63,112 nt of DNA from Candidatus Nitrosopumilus sp. (GTDB lineage: Archaea; Thermoproteota; Nitrososphaeria; Nitrososphaerales; Nitrosopumilaceae), in the NCBI GenBank assembly GCA_029255365.1, contig JAPFQF010000009.1, forward strand, positions 1 through 63,112, read 5' to 3'. Shown piece by piece: positions 1 through 7,984 of the stretch. The translations under genes were made by a program, and so were the position numbers. Position 1 is the stretch's first letter. The number at the start of each line of letters is the position of its first letter. Below the pieces are notes generated by a model. That model saw only the letters and a program-made list of their open reading frames with translations, made no database searches and was not told where the DNA came from.

Positions 1-145
1 CATGAATTCCGTATCCGGCCAGTTTATCGTGAATGATACCAGTTACTTCCTGGGAAGGGTTTTTTCTATAATATTCAATTCCCTGAATCAACCCTGAAAA
101 ACAATTACCTATACCTACCAAACCAACTTTAATTCTATCAGTCAT
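1..145 (-). CDS. ino1: Inositol-1-phosphate synthase, N-terminal part (cut by window edge)
   Basis: Only the first 48 residues are present; the gene runs off the left edge. After the start, MTDRIKVGLVGIGNC gives a Rossmann-type glycine-rich NAD loop, followed by SGLIQGIEYY, the typical opening of myo-inositol-3-phosphate synthases. The family converts glucose-6-phosphate to inositol-3-phosphate, which archaea use for inositol phospholipid headgroups. The gene is divergent from deoxyhypusine synthase and shares about 100 bp of upstream DNA with it. The name is confident at family level, but the catalytic domain cannot be inspected here. Confidence 0.8.
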   Translation of the reverse strand, partial: MTDRIKVGLVGIGNCFSGLIQGIEYYRKNPSQEVTGIIHDKLAGYGIH

Positions 146-222
146 TTAAAATTCATTATTGCAAGGGAGGTTTAAAGTTTCCCCATGCAAATTAAAAAAA
201 GTCCCAGCATCAAAGGCAGAAT

Positions 223-231
223 TTTATATTC
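223..231 (+). promoter_or_regulatory. TATA box for deoxyhypusine synthase
   Basis: A TTTATATT element lies about 28 nt before the ATG at 254. This spacing is expected when the transcript begins at or next to the start codon (leaderless). It is the main reason for choosing the start at 254. Confidence 0.5.
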
Positions 232-253
232 GGTACAAACATACAGTATAATC

Positions 254-1195
254 ATGGTAAACCCTGGCCGCCCAGTAAAAGATATTCAGATTGATTCAGC
301 CACATCTCTAGAAAAAATTTTTGAAGAGATGTCACAGTCGGGCGGGTTTGAATCCGTAAACCTGTCTAGCGGCTTGGAAATTTTGACCGAAATGATTTCA
401 GATAAGCAGTGTTTGAGATTTGTTTCGTTTGTTGGCGCGGTCGTATCAACAGGGCTAAGAGGAATCATCAAAGATATGATCAAAAACAAATGGTTTGACG
501 TTGCAATTACAACATGCGGTGCATTAGATCATGACATTGCAAGACATTTTTCACATTACAAAGAAGGCGCATTCACAATGGACGATATGGAACTGGCAAA
601 TCAGAATATCCACAGGTTAGGAAACGTTCTAGTTCCAATGGATAGCTACGGCCCGCTAATCGAGGAAAAGATGCAGTCATTCTTAGAAGAAGAGTATCAA
701 AAAGGAATCAAAGAGATGAACACGGCTGAGATATGCAAAATGATCGGGAAACATTTAGGAGAAGATTCATTTCTTTATTGGGCATACAAGAACGATATCG
801 ACGTGGTAGTTCCAGGAATAATGGATGGTGCGGTAGGAAGTCAGATTTGGCTATTTACACAAAAACATGCAGATTTCAAATTAAACGTAATAGGGGATGC
901 AAATTTGTTATCAGGTTTAATTTTCAAAGCAGAGAAATCAGGAGCATTCATGATTGGCGGCGGGATTTCAAAGCACCACACATTATGGTGGAATCAGTAC
1001 AGAGAAGGATTAGATTATGCATTTTACATCACCACTGCCCAAGAATTTGACGGCAGTCTAAGCGGTGCGCTAGTGCGAGAGGCGATTTCTTGGGGGAAAG
1101 TGACACAGATAGCAAAACAGTCAACACTTCATGCAGAAGTGACCACCATACTGCCATTCATCTACGCCGCATTGCTTTCAAAATTACAAAAATAG
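254..1195 (+). CDS. dys: Deoxyhypusine synthase
   Basis: This is an NAD-dependent enzyme that transfers the aminobutyl group of spermidine to one lysine of translation factor aIF5A. The diagnostic active-site block is near the C-terminus: GGGISKHH carries the catalytic lysine and is followed by YITTAQEFDGSLSGA. The family-like N-terminus begins at NPGRPVKDI, so the ATG at 254 (313 aa) is preferred. An in-frame ATG at 185 would add 23 residues and has a GGGAGG-like stretch upstream, so it cannot be excluded. The gene stands alone on this strand; a PAC2 gene follows after 43 bp. Confidence 0.93.
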   Translation: MVNPGRPVKDIQIDSATSLEKIFEEMSQSGGFESVNLSSGLEILTEMISDKQCLRFVSFVGAVVSTGLRGIIKDMIKNKWFDVAITTCGALDHDIARHFSHYKEGAFTMDDMELANQNIHRLGNVLVPMDSYGPLIEEKMQSFLEEEYQKGIKEMNTAEICKMIGKHLGEDSFLYWAYKNDIDVVVPGIMDGAVGSQIWLFTQKHADFKLNVIGDANLLSGLIFKAEKSGAFMIGGGISKHHTLWWNQYREGLDYAFYITTAQEFDGSLSGALVREAISWGKVTQIAKQSTLHAEVTTILPFIYAALLSKLQK

Positions 1196-1238
1196 ATTCA
1201 GATAAAAGCTATTATTTAATCAATATCTAAAACAGTCA

Positions 1239-1952
1239 TTGATTCCCAAAATTAGAATTAGAGAAATTAAAAAAATAGATTTAGAGGGCGGATACCTAAT
1301 TGACGGATTTCCGTCAGTTGGATTTACCAGCGCCATTGCAACTGAGTCAATGATTCACACGTCTCAGTTTGAACTGGTAGGAGTACTTGACTCAGAAATT
1401 TTTCCCCCAATTAGCATTATAAAAGATGGAAAACCAAATTTTGCAACAAGAATTTTTGCGAATGCGGGATTGAAAGTGGGCGTATTTTTATCATATCTGA
1501 CTCTAGATCAATCACTGCACAGGATTACAGCAGAGACAATGTTGTCATGGGCAAAACAACGCAAAATAAAATTAATTGTCAGCAGCGTCGCCATAAAATC
1601 GCCAACAGGCGATGAAGAGATGATGGGTATTGGAAGTACGGACTCTGCAAGAAACAAAATAACGGAAGCGGGGCTGAGGGTTTTAGATCACGGAACAGTT
1701 ACAGGAATTCCAGGAATACTGCTAAACGAAGGAAGCATCTCAAACCAAGACGTCATCGTGATAATTTTCCATACTAATGGGGAAGGGCCAGATTTCAAGT
1801 CAAGTGCTAAATTATGCATGGCAATGTCAAAATTAATTCCAGGGGCATCTTGCGATATTCCGTCGTTGCAGAAGGAAGCTCAAAAAGCAGAGAGCATGAT
1901 TAAAGAAGCACAAGCAGAAACAAAACACCTCAAAGATTCCATGTATAGGTGA
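1239..1952 (+). CDS. PAC2 family protein (proteasome-assembly-chaperone-like)
   Basis: 237 aa with a TTG start. The early motif GGYLIDGFPSVGFTSAIATE and later GTVTGIPGILLNEG match the PAC2 superfamily (archaeal DUF75/PbaA-like proteins). Eukaryotic relatives help assemble 20S proteasomes; the role of the archaeal proteins is less certain. The last 30 residues are charged and helical (KEAQKAESMIKEAQAET), a likely short coiled coil. A second PAC2 gene lies at 45815, so the genome keeps at least two copies. A LysE-type exporter follows 47 bp downstream. Confidence 0.8.
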   Translation: MIPKIRIREIKKIDLEGGYLIDGFPSVGFTSAIATESMIHTSQFELVGVLDSEIFPPISIIKDGKPNFATRIFANAGLKVGVFLSYLTLDQSLHRITAETMLSWAKQRKIKLIVSSVAIKSPTGDEEMMGIGSTDSARNKITEAGLRVLDHGTVTGIPGILLNEGSISNQDVIVIIFHTNGEGPDFKSSAKLCMAMSKLIPGASCDIPSLQKEAQKAESMIKEAQAETKHLKDSMYR

Positions 1953-1999
1953 GATTTTTCAATCAGGTTTAATTTGCAATTAAATGACATCAAAAAGTA

Positions 2000-2620
2000 A
2001 TGGCTCAGATTGTTGAATTTGCAATTATTGTAATAGTAATTTCTGCATCAGGAGTAATGTCTCCAGGACCACTTTTTGCAGCAAATATTTCGTACGGGTT
2101 GCGAGAAGGGGCAAAGTCAGGTATCAAAATGGCAATTGGTCATACAATTGTAGAGCTGCCACTAGTTATTTTATTAGGAATTGGAGTATTTTCACTAGAA
2201 ACGTTCCCAGAATTCAGAACTGCATTATCCGTAGTAGGGGCAATCACACTTTTTATTTTTGCACTAGTTCAAATTAAAACAGTCTTACAAAACAACAAAG
2301 ACGTCACATCATCGCCAAAACACGGCCCGTTACATGCCGGAATAGTTCTCAGTGCACTGAATCCATTTTTTGTAATATGGTGGTTGACAATAGGATTCAA
2401 GTTAATTTCAGATGCAATGTTGATATGGGCATTTTCAGGCATAGTGATTGTATTTTTCTTACACATATGGATGGATTTTGCTTGGCTAGGCGGAATCTCA
2501 TTTCTTGCATCAAAGAGTTCAAAGATTCTCTCCAGCAGAAATTACAAGATCATCATGGTTGGATTAAGTTTGTTGTTAGTATATTTTGGAATCACATTTT
2601 TAGCAGACGTGGCGCCTTAG
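2000..2620 (+). CDS. LysE family amino-acid exporter
   Basis: 206 aa with about six hydrophobic segments. It starts with a long N-terminal helix carrying SGVMSPGPLFAANISYGLREG, the conserved LysE/RhtB signature (PGP followed by G...G). LALNPFF-like SALNPFFVIWWLT marks the second half, as in the family. Such proteins export amino acids or small metabolites across the cytoplasmic membrane; the substrate cannot be read from sequence. It ends tail-to-tail with the small membrane protein at 2617, overlapping by 4 bp. Confidence 0.85.
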   Translation: MAQIVEFAIIVIVISASGVMSPGPLFAANISYGLREGAKSGIKMAIGHTIVELPLVILLGIGVFSLETFPEFRTALSVVGAITLFIFALVQIKTVLQNNKDVTSSPKHGPLHAGIVLSALNPFFVIWWLTIGFKLISDAMLIWAFSGIVIVFFLHIWMDFAWLGGISFLASKSSKILSSRNYKIIMVGLSLLLVYFGITFLADVAP

Positions 2621-2889
2621 CCGCAGTCCAAAATTTCTATGTGTGATGAACATTCATCATTGTATAAATCAATTTTCTCAAGAATGTTTTCGCACGTTTC
2701 AGGATCCAAGGATTTCTCATATGAAGAAATTTCATTTGAAATTACAATATTTTTTACATTGCAAGAACTGTCAGCAAACCCAACCAGTATGACGAGAAAT
2801 AACACAACAAATAGAATTATTGCTAAAAATTTCAGACTAGTCTTTTGAAATATCAATTTCCATTGTAGAAACATTACGTTTTTTTCCAT
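2617..2889 (-). CDS. Small single-pass membrane protein with Cys-containing outer domain
   Basis: No family recognised. The maximal frame is 90 aa. Its first part overlaps the end of the alba gene by 53 bp, so translation may instead start at a TTG near 2856. One transmembrane helix is clear (FLAIILFVVLFLVILVGF, about residues 21-38). It is followed by about 50 residues with four cysteines in an acidic context, which would lie outside the cell and could form two disulfides. It is co-directional with the Alba gene upstream and probably co-transcribed with it. Confidence 0.55.
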   Translation of the reverse strand: MEKNVMFLQWKLIFQKTSLKFLAIILFVVLFLVILVGFADSSCNVKNIVISNEISSYEKSLDPETCENILEKIDLYNDECSSHIEILDCG

Positions 2890-3352
2890 CCTGAGAAATT
2901 AAAGAGTCAGATGAAATTCTAACGTCCCTAATTACATATCCCACAGAGTGCATTCTTTTTACAATCATTTGTGAAACATCGACAGCTTGTGTAATTCGTT
3001 GACCTCTTGCTTTGATAGTCACAGTTTTCCTAGTTGAAAGTTGAGTCAACGTTGCAGAAACATAAGTCATAATTGGTTTTGTGCCAACAAAAATTATATC
3101 GCGTTCTTCCTGAACTTTATGATAATCAGAAGTTTTCTTTGAATCTTCTTCAGGTGCCGGAGCTTCAAGTTGTGGCTCATGTGCAGGAGCTTCAAGTTGC
3201 GGTGCTGGTTTAGGTTCCAGTGCTGGTTCCGGTGCAGGAGCTGGTTCCGGTGCAGGAGCTGGTGTAGGAGCTGGTTCAGGTTCCGATATAGATCTAGAAC
3301 CGAATTCCGATAAGATGTCTTCTGCGTCTTTTGATTTTTTGTTGCTGCTCAA
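2837..3352 (-). CDS. albA: Alba-domain nucleic-acid-binding protein with long Pro/Ala/Glu N-terminal tail
   Basis: 171 aa. Residues about 84-171 form an Alba domain: IIFVGTKPIMTYVSATLTQL, then a VTIKARGQRITQAVDVSQ segment matching the RNA/DNA-binding loop and helix of Alba. Alba proteins coat chromatin and RNA in archaea. Residues about 18-75 are a low-complexity run of PEPAPAPEPAP-like repeats, probably disordered, which the usual ~90-residue Alba lacks. The repeats are also visible at DNA level (3170-3290, GGTTCCGGTGCAGGAGCT units). The tail could be variable in length because of this repeat. Confidence 0.85.
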   Translation of the reverse strand: MSSNKKSKDAEDILSEFGSRSISEPEPAPTPAPAPEPAPAPEPALEPKPAPQLEAPAHEPQLEAPAPEEDSKKTSDYHKVQEERDIIFVGTKPIMTYVSATLTQLSTRKTVTIKARGQRITQAVDVSQMIVKRMHSVGYVIRDVRISSDSLISQDGKKRNVSTMEIDISKD

Positions 3353-3393
3353 TTTTAAATTCCTGTTATAACGAATTTCTATCTCACTTTTAT

Positions 3394-3642
3394 TTAATTT
3401 TTCAGGTGTTTTCCTTGCAAATAGTCCTCAAATAATTTTTCAAGATCGTCATCGTTGCCACATTTACTAATTTGTTCAACTAAATCAGGTTCTTCAATTT
3501 CATAGCAATTCATCACATCTTGAGAATCTTTGAATACCAGCATCGCTTTATTTTTGAATATGCAGTGATAGAGTTTTTCCTTTTCCATTTTTTCAGGTTT
3601 AAACTTGACACCATTTTCATCTACTGAAACTGGATAATCCAT
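3394..3642 (-). CDS. Small acidic protein of unknown function
   Basis: 82 aa. No family recognised. It is charged, with an acidic C-terminal half (CGNDDDLEKLFEDYLQG) and two cysteines, and has no signal peptide or membrane segment. It lies between the Alba gene and a divergent DNA polymerase IV gene, whose start is 73 bp away. Codon use resembles its neighbours, so a real gene is likely. Confidence 0.6.
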   Translation of the reverse strand: MDYPVSVDENGVKFKPEKMEKEKLYHCIFKNKAMLVFKDSQDVMNCYEIEEPDLVEQISKCGNDDDLEKLFEDYLQGKHLKN

Positions 3643-3715
3643 GAAAATACTATTCTTTCAGCAATATTTAGATGAATGCACAATATAGTAATAATCAAAA
3701 CAAGTTTGAAAATCA

Positions 3716-4810
3716 TTGGAAACAAGAGTAGTGTTCCACATAGATTTTGACTATTTTTATGCCCAATGCGAGGAAACCAGATCACCCGAACTAAAAACAA
3801 AGCCAGTGTGCGTTTGCGTTTTTTCAGACAGGGGGGGAGACAGCGGTGCAATTGCAACTGCAAATTACACTGCTCGGAAATACGGAGTCAAATCAGGAAT
3901 TCCAATCGCATTTGCAAAAAAAAGACTCGAGGAAAGAAAAGATGCAGTATTTTTACCAGTTGACTTTGATTTCTATTCAGAAATTTCAGAAAAAGCAATG
4001 GAGATTATGAAAGAAAGTGCAGATATTTTTGAATATGTCGGCAGAGATGAAGCATATCTTGATGTAACAGAAAGAGTTGAAGGGGATTTTGAAAGAGCAA
4101 ATCATCTAGCACAGCAGATAAAAAATACAATTAAAGATAAAATAAAACTTAGTTGTTCAATAGGAATTTCTCCAAATAAATTAATTTCAAAAATTGCATC
4201 AGACTTTCAAAAACCAGACGGGTTAACAACAGTGTCTCCAGAAAAAGTTGAAGCGTTTTTGGATCAATTAAAAATCAGAGTAATACCAGGTATTGGTAAA
4301 AAGATGGAAGAAAGATTTTTGGAGATGAATTTAGAAACAATTCAAGATTTAAAAAAAATAGACATTTTTACACTAAACAAAGAATTAGGTAGAAAAACAG
4401 GAGCGTACATCTACAATGCAGTTAGGGGAATAGACAATGATCCAGTAAAAGAACGTGAAGCAAGAATACAGTATAGTAAAATTACAACATTAAAAAAAGA
4501 CTCAAAAGATTATCAATTCTTATCTGAAAATATCATAGAACTTTGTAAAGAGGTACATAATGTTGTTAAAATAAACAATCAGATGTTCAAATCAGTAGGA
4601 ATACATTTTGTACAATCAGATTTAACAAACAAATCAAAATCAAGAATGTTAAGAAACCCCACTGCAAGTATTGAGGAATTAGAAAAAATATCTGACCAGT
4701 TACTAAAAGAGGCATTAGAGAATCAAACAATTACAATTAGAAGATTAGGAGTAAAAGTTTCAGAACTTTCAGAAATTCAAGGACAAAGCGACATTACTAG
4801 TTATTTTTAG
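3716..4810 (+). CDS. dinB: DNA polymerase IV (Y-family translesion polymerase)
   Basis: 364 aa from a TTG start. Catalytic motifs of Y-family polymerases are present in order: HIDFDYFYAQCEE (first metal-binding Asp and the steric-gate region), then GRDEAYLDVT (the DE pair). SCSIGISPNKLISKIASDFQKPDGL and the IPGIGKKMEERF helix-hairpin-helix follow, then the little-finger domain. The last eight residues, QSDITSYF, fit a consensus PCNA-interacting peptide (Q-x-x-I-x-x-Y-F), so the enzyme is probably tethered to PCNA during lesion bypass. It stands alone and faces the archaeosortase gene. Confidence 0.93.
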   Translation: METRVVFHIDFDYFYAQCEETRSPELKTKPVCVCVFSDRGGDSGAIATANYTARKYGVKSGIPIAFAKKRLEERKDAVFLPVDFDFYSEISEKAMEIMKESADIFEYVGRDEAYLDVTERVEGDFERANHLAQQIKNTIKDKIKLSCSIGISPNKLISKIASDFQKPDGLTTVSPEKVEAFLDQLKIRVIPGIGKKMEERFLEMNLETIQDLKKIDIFTLNKELGRKTGAYIYNAVRGIDNDPVKEREARIQYSKITTLKKDSKDYQFLSENIIELCKEVHNVVKINNQMFKSVGIHFVQSDLTNKSKSRMLRNPTASIEELEKISDQLLKEALENQTITIRRLGVKVSELSEIQGQSDITSYF

Positions 4811-4819
4811 AAATAAGAT

Positions 4820-5737
4820 TTATTTTTCTGATTTTTTCAGACGTCTTGATTCGATTATAATCACTACAAAAATGAACGCAAATAGCCACGGCAAGAACAT
4901 TATCTCACCTGCTATTTTGTGATATTCCTCCCACGCAACAGGATCAGTTGTGACTTTTAGGGCATACCAGGATAGTGAAAAAATTCGGATTAGATTAACT
5001 CCAATGGTTCCGATAATTCCTAGAATAAAATAAATTGCCTTTCTGTTTCTAGGGATGTTTAGTTTTAGCATGAATGCCCCAATCACCAATGAAAAAATTA
5101 TGATGCTGTGGACACCAGCTGATGGCCAAAATACTTGAAGGGCCATAGAACCGTGATCACCACGCAAGAACATTACATTGTCTTTAGCAACTGCAGTTCC
5201 AAGGTCAAGTGTAGTGATTATCCAAACATTTGCTTGAACAAAATACGGAACGATATATTGTAATGGACCAAGTGTGTCATATGGGAAAAATGCATCAAGT
5301 GAAAGAATTATTGCAGTACCTATAAGAAATATCGGGCCAGCAGGAGCAATTCTAATCCAGCGCTTTCCAAAGAAAATACTCAACGCCACAACAATAAATA
5401 TTGCCATGACTACAAAATCCCACATCCATGTCCAAGAATAGATTAATTGTACGTTAAATAATTCTGCGGATTCAATAATGTATTCTCTTAAACCATATTC
5501 CAAAGAAACAAGATATGCAATAGTAGCTAAAGCTAGAGGAATTACAATGAGTAATTTTTTCTTTGAAATTACTATCTTTAATCCAATTAATTCAGCAACA
5601 ACAAAGATCAAAGCGAAAAAATAACCACCACGACCCTCATTCCAGCTCCAAGCTATGGAATCAGGGAAGGCAATCATTGCAAATAGAATTGGACTAGAAA
5701 TTATAGATATTCCAAAAATCAAATTCCAATTCTGCAT
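4820..5737 (-). CDS. Exosortase/archaeosortase family membrane protein with Ser at the nucleophile position
   Basis: 305 aa with about eight membrane helices. The exosortase/archaeosortase core can be aligned by eye: a small-residue motif in WPSAGVHS (residues 204-211), then Arg251 in NLIRI and His273 in EYHKIAGE. Known archaeosortases use Cys, Arg and Arg/His to process C-terminally anchored surface proteins. Here the residue expected to be Cys is Ser206. It may be a thaumarchaeal subfamily with altered chemistry or a different role. No obvious C-terminal sorting tag was recognised on secreted proteins in this window. Confidence 0.75.
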   Translation of the reverse strand: MQNWNLIFGISIISSPILFAMIAFPDSIAWSWNEGRGGYFFALIFVVAELIGLKIVISKKKLLIVIPLALATIAYLVSLEYGLREYIIESAELFNVQLIYSWTWMWDFVVMAIFIVVALSIFFGKRWIRIAPAGPIFLIGTAIILSLDAFFPYDTLGPLQYIVPYFVQANVWIITTLDLGTAVAKDNVMFLRGDHGSMALQVFWPSAGVHSIIIFSLVIGAFMLKLNIPRNRKAIYFILGIIGTIGVNLIRIFSLSWYALKVTTDPVAWEEYHKIAGEIMFLPWLFAFIFVVIIIESRRLKKSEK

Positions 5738-5825
5738 ATTATTAAATCCTAAAAAGGCAAATAAATATCTCGACTTTGCAAATTTTGGAAATTTTTCAGA
5801 TTATTTTAGAAATTTAGAGTTATTG

Positions 5826-5933
5826 TCAGTCTTCGGCATTTTCAATTTCATCAGATTCTGGATCTCGCCTACTTGGCCGAATCGGAATATACATGACTGT
5901 CATGAAAACACTTGAATTGGCTAAAAGATACAT
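5826..5933 (-). CDS. Possible small peptide gene (35 aa)
   Basis: An open frame in the gap between the archaeosortase-like gene and the DUF3179 gene reads MYLLANSSVFMTVMYIPIRP followed by an Arg-rich turn and the acidic end DPESDEIENAED. An internal ATG would give 25 aa. The hydrophobic-basic-acidic layout looks protein-like, but there is no family match. The remaining gap (5738-5825 and 5934-6083) shows only AT-rich promoter-like DNA. Confidence 0.35.
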   Translation of the reverse strand: MYLLANSSVFMTVMYIPIRPSRRDPESDEIENAED

Positions 5934-6083
5934 CTCAAGGTTTCAATAATTTGCCTATTTAGTGCATAATTGATACAAAAACTCACTTTTGAATTTATGA
6001 TCATTGATTTTAGTTAGTCGTCTGTGACTTTCTTCCAAATCGAAAATAAAATTGGAAGAATTTTTTAATATGTTACGAACAAA

Positions 6084-7205
6084 ATGTATTCAAATTTGAA
6101 TCTAAAAGTACTTGCACCTGTAATTGTAATCATTACTGTACTGGCAGTATTAGCTGTTTCACTTCAATTGGAATTTACGCCTGAAATTACTAGTGATACC
6201 CCCATTGAAACTATTGACTCTTCAGAACTTGCCATAATGGAAACTAATGGAATCAAACACATCATACCACTTGACAAGATCAAAGGAGGCGGACCACCAA
6301 AGGACGGGATTCCATCAATTGACAATCCAGTATTTAGTAACATTCAAGATTCTAATTTTATGTCTGATTCTGATACTGTAATTGGATTAGAGATTAATGG
6401 TGAGGCAAAAGCATATCCTCTCTTCATTTTGGTTTGGCATGAAATAGTAAATGATAGACTTGGGGATACTCCCGTATCTGTAACTTATTGCCCACTGTGT
6501 TATACAAATCAAGTTTTTGAGAGAATCATAAATAATCAAGAAGTAGAATTTGGAACTTCTGGAAAATTATACAACAGTAACTTGTTGATGTACGATAGAT
6601 TTACTGAATCGTATTGGAGCCAAGCACTTGGAATGGCAGTAACTGGTGAATTAAGCGGATATCAATTAGATTTAGTTCCTTTTGATGTTATTACTTGGGG
6701 TGATTGGAAAACACTTCATCCTGATACATTGGTGCTAACTACGGATACTGGATACATTCGTTCGTATGCAACTGATCCTTATGGAAGTTATTACACAGAA
6801 CCACGAATAATGTTTCCAGTAGAACACAGCGATGATAGAATGAATCCAAAAGAAATAATTCTTGGATTTAATCAAAACGGAATCTACAAAGCTTACAAAC
6901 AAAATGACATTGAATCAAATGTGCTAATCAATGATTCCATTGGAGAAACTCCCGTAATGCTTGTCTCATTATTTTCACAAAACTCTCGTGCTTTTGAGAG
7001 AATCATTGATGGTAAAATCTTAGATTTTACATATACTGATGGTAAAATTTTTGATACCCAAACAAATTCTGAATGGAACTATGATGGTTTGGCCATATCT
7101 GGGAAATATGAAGGAAATCAATTAGAACGAATGTCAATTGAGCCTGGATTTTGGTTTGCATGGGTTGCATTTCATCCAAACACTCTAGTTTTTGGTGATG
7201 TGTAA
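6084..7205 (+). CDS. DUF3179 domain secreted/anchored protein
   Basis: 373 aa. It has an N-terminal signal anchor (VLAPVIVIITVLAVLAVSLQ). The DUF3179 core follows, with VSVTYCPLCYTNQVFER, EFGTSGKLYNSNLLMYDR and TESYWSQALG, which are characteristic of this family of bacterial and archaeal extracytoplasmic proteins. The CPLC pair could bind metal or form a disulfide. No reaction is firmly assigned to the family. A second, diverged copy of the motif set (INDSIGETPVMLVSLFS) suggests an internal repeat. The broken DoxX-like gene begins directly at its stop codon. Confidence 0.85.
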   Translation: MYSNLNLKVLAPVIVIITVLAVLAVSLQLEFTPEITSDTPIETIDSSELAIMETNGIKHIIPLDKIKGGGPPKDGIPSIDNPVFSNIQDSNFMSDSDTVIGLEINGEAKAYPLFILVWHEIVNDRLGDTPVSVTYCPLCYTNQVFERIINNQEVEFGTSGKLYNSNLLMYDRFTESYWSQALGMAVTGELSGYQLDLVPFDVITWGDWKTLHPDTLVLTTDTGYIRSYATDPYGSYYTEPRIMFPVEHSDDRMNPKEIILGFNQNGIYKAYKQNDIESNVLINDSIGETPVMLVSLFSQNSRAFERIIDGKILDFTYTDGKIFDTQTNSEWNYDGLAISGKYEGNQLERMSIEPGFWFAWVAFHPNTLVFGDV

Positions 7206-7455
7206 ATGAAGCCACTCCAAAAAGCAACCATTGTTGGAATCATCACAATAGTCGTTTATCTTTTAGTTGTTGTAATTACAACTCCTGCATTAGAACCACT
7301 AGCAGCAATTAGTGCAGCGTTTCAGCTAAATTCCATAGTAATTATTGGAATGGGATTTGGTAATGCTGGCAGCAGTATTATCTATAATTGCAGTAGGACC
7401 AGGTAGAATATCCATTGCAAGTGTGATTAAAAAATTACCAAAATTCCTACAATAA
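7206..7455 (+). pseudogene. Frameshifted DoxX-like membrane protein remnant
   Basis: The first frame reads a membrane helix (TIVGIITIVVYLLVVVITT) and continues to IIGMGFGN. The C-terminal part is then found in another frame as DLVMLAAVLSIIAVGPGRIS and ends at 7455. The GDLVML...GPGRIS pattern is typical of DoxX family C-termini, so one frameshift near 7350 breaks the gene. Even repaired it would be about 82 aa, shorter than the usual 130-170, so part of it was also lost. A sequencing error at the frameshift is the alternative. Confidence 0.55.
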
Positions 7456-7495
7456 ACTAGTCAAATTAAAGCCTAAATGAGACAAATGTGCCAGT

Positions 7496-7705
7496 GTGAG
7501 TTTTTTGGAGCATGGTGATGCTCGACGTGTAGTGGACTTGCTTAGAGTATCAGCTGAGATTGCAGCAAAAGAAGAAAAAGACATTACAATAGAGCACACA
7601 AAATCTGCCTCAAAACAAATACAAAAAGACAGAGTAGATGAGGCGATATCTAGCTTGTCTCACCACAGCAAAGTAATTTGCTTGGTTTTGGCATCAAAGA
7701 CATAG
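7496..7705 (+). pseudogene. Fragment of an Orc1/Cdc6 replication initiator
   Basis: The frame encodes EHGDARRVVDLLRVSAEIA, then EHTKSASKQIQKDRV and SLSHHSKVICLVLA. This is the lid region of Orc1/Cdc6 AAA+ initiators (GDARRALDLLR...A...I...V...H...A...D). The Walker A and B motifs and the C-terminal winged helix are absent, and the reading frame stops at 7705. It is therefore a scrap of about 70 codons out of roughly 400. A functional cdc6 must be elsewhere in the genome. Confidence 0.7.
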
Positions 7706-7984
7706 GGTCTGGAAAAAGATTGGCATTCTACCAACGATAATTGGTGAGATTATTGATAAAGACTGGTGGGGAAAAATAGTTGTAGACCAAAGAAAAATCT
7801 TGATGAATTAAAATCATTAGATGTCACAAAAAGCAATCCACATTATGGCATGTTTCAGCAATTAAAAAAAGACGCAGAGACAGACTACTGGGTGCGCTTG
7901 ACACATACAGGGAACACCACTAGATTCCCAGATTGACTTGAGCGTGTCGGAGTCTGGATGGTATGTGATAACTATGCAGAATAG
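7706..7984 (+). pseudogene. Degenerate coding remnant of unknown origin
   Basis: Protein-like stretches survive in shifting frames. One contains GILPTIIGEIIDKDWWGKIV and ends after ILMN. The next frame (about 7794-7984) reads LDELKSLDVTKSNPHYGMFQ, then DAETDYWVRLTHTGNTTRFPD, a TGA stop, then LERVGVWMVCDNYAE. At least one frameshift and one stop interrupt it. I do not recognise the family; it may be unrelated to the Orc1/Cdc6 scrap just upstream. Confidence 0.4.
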
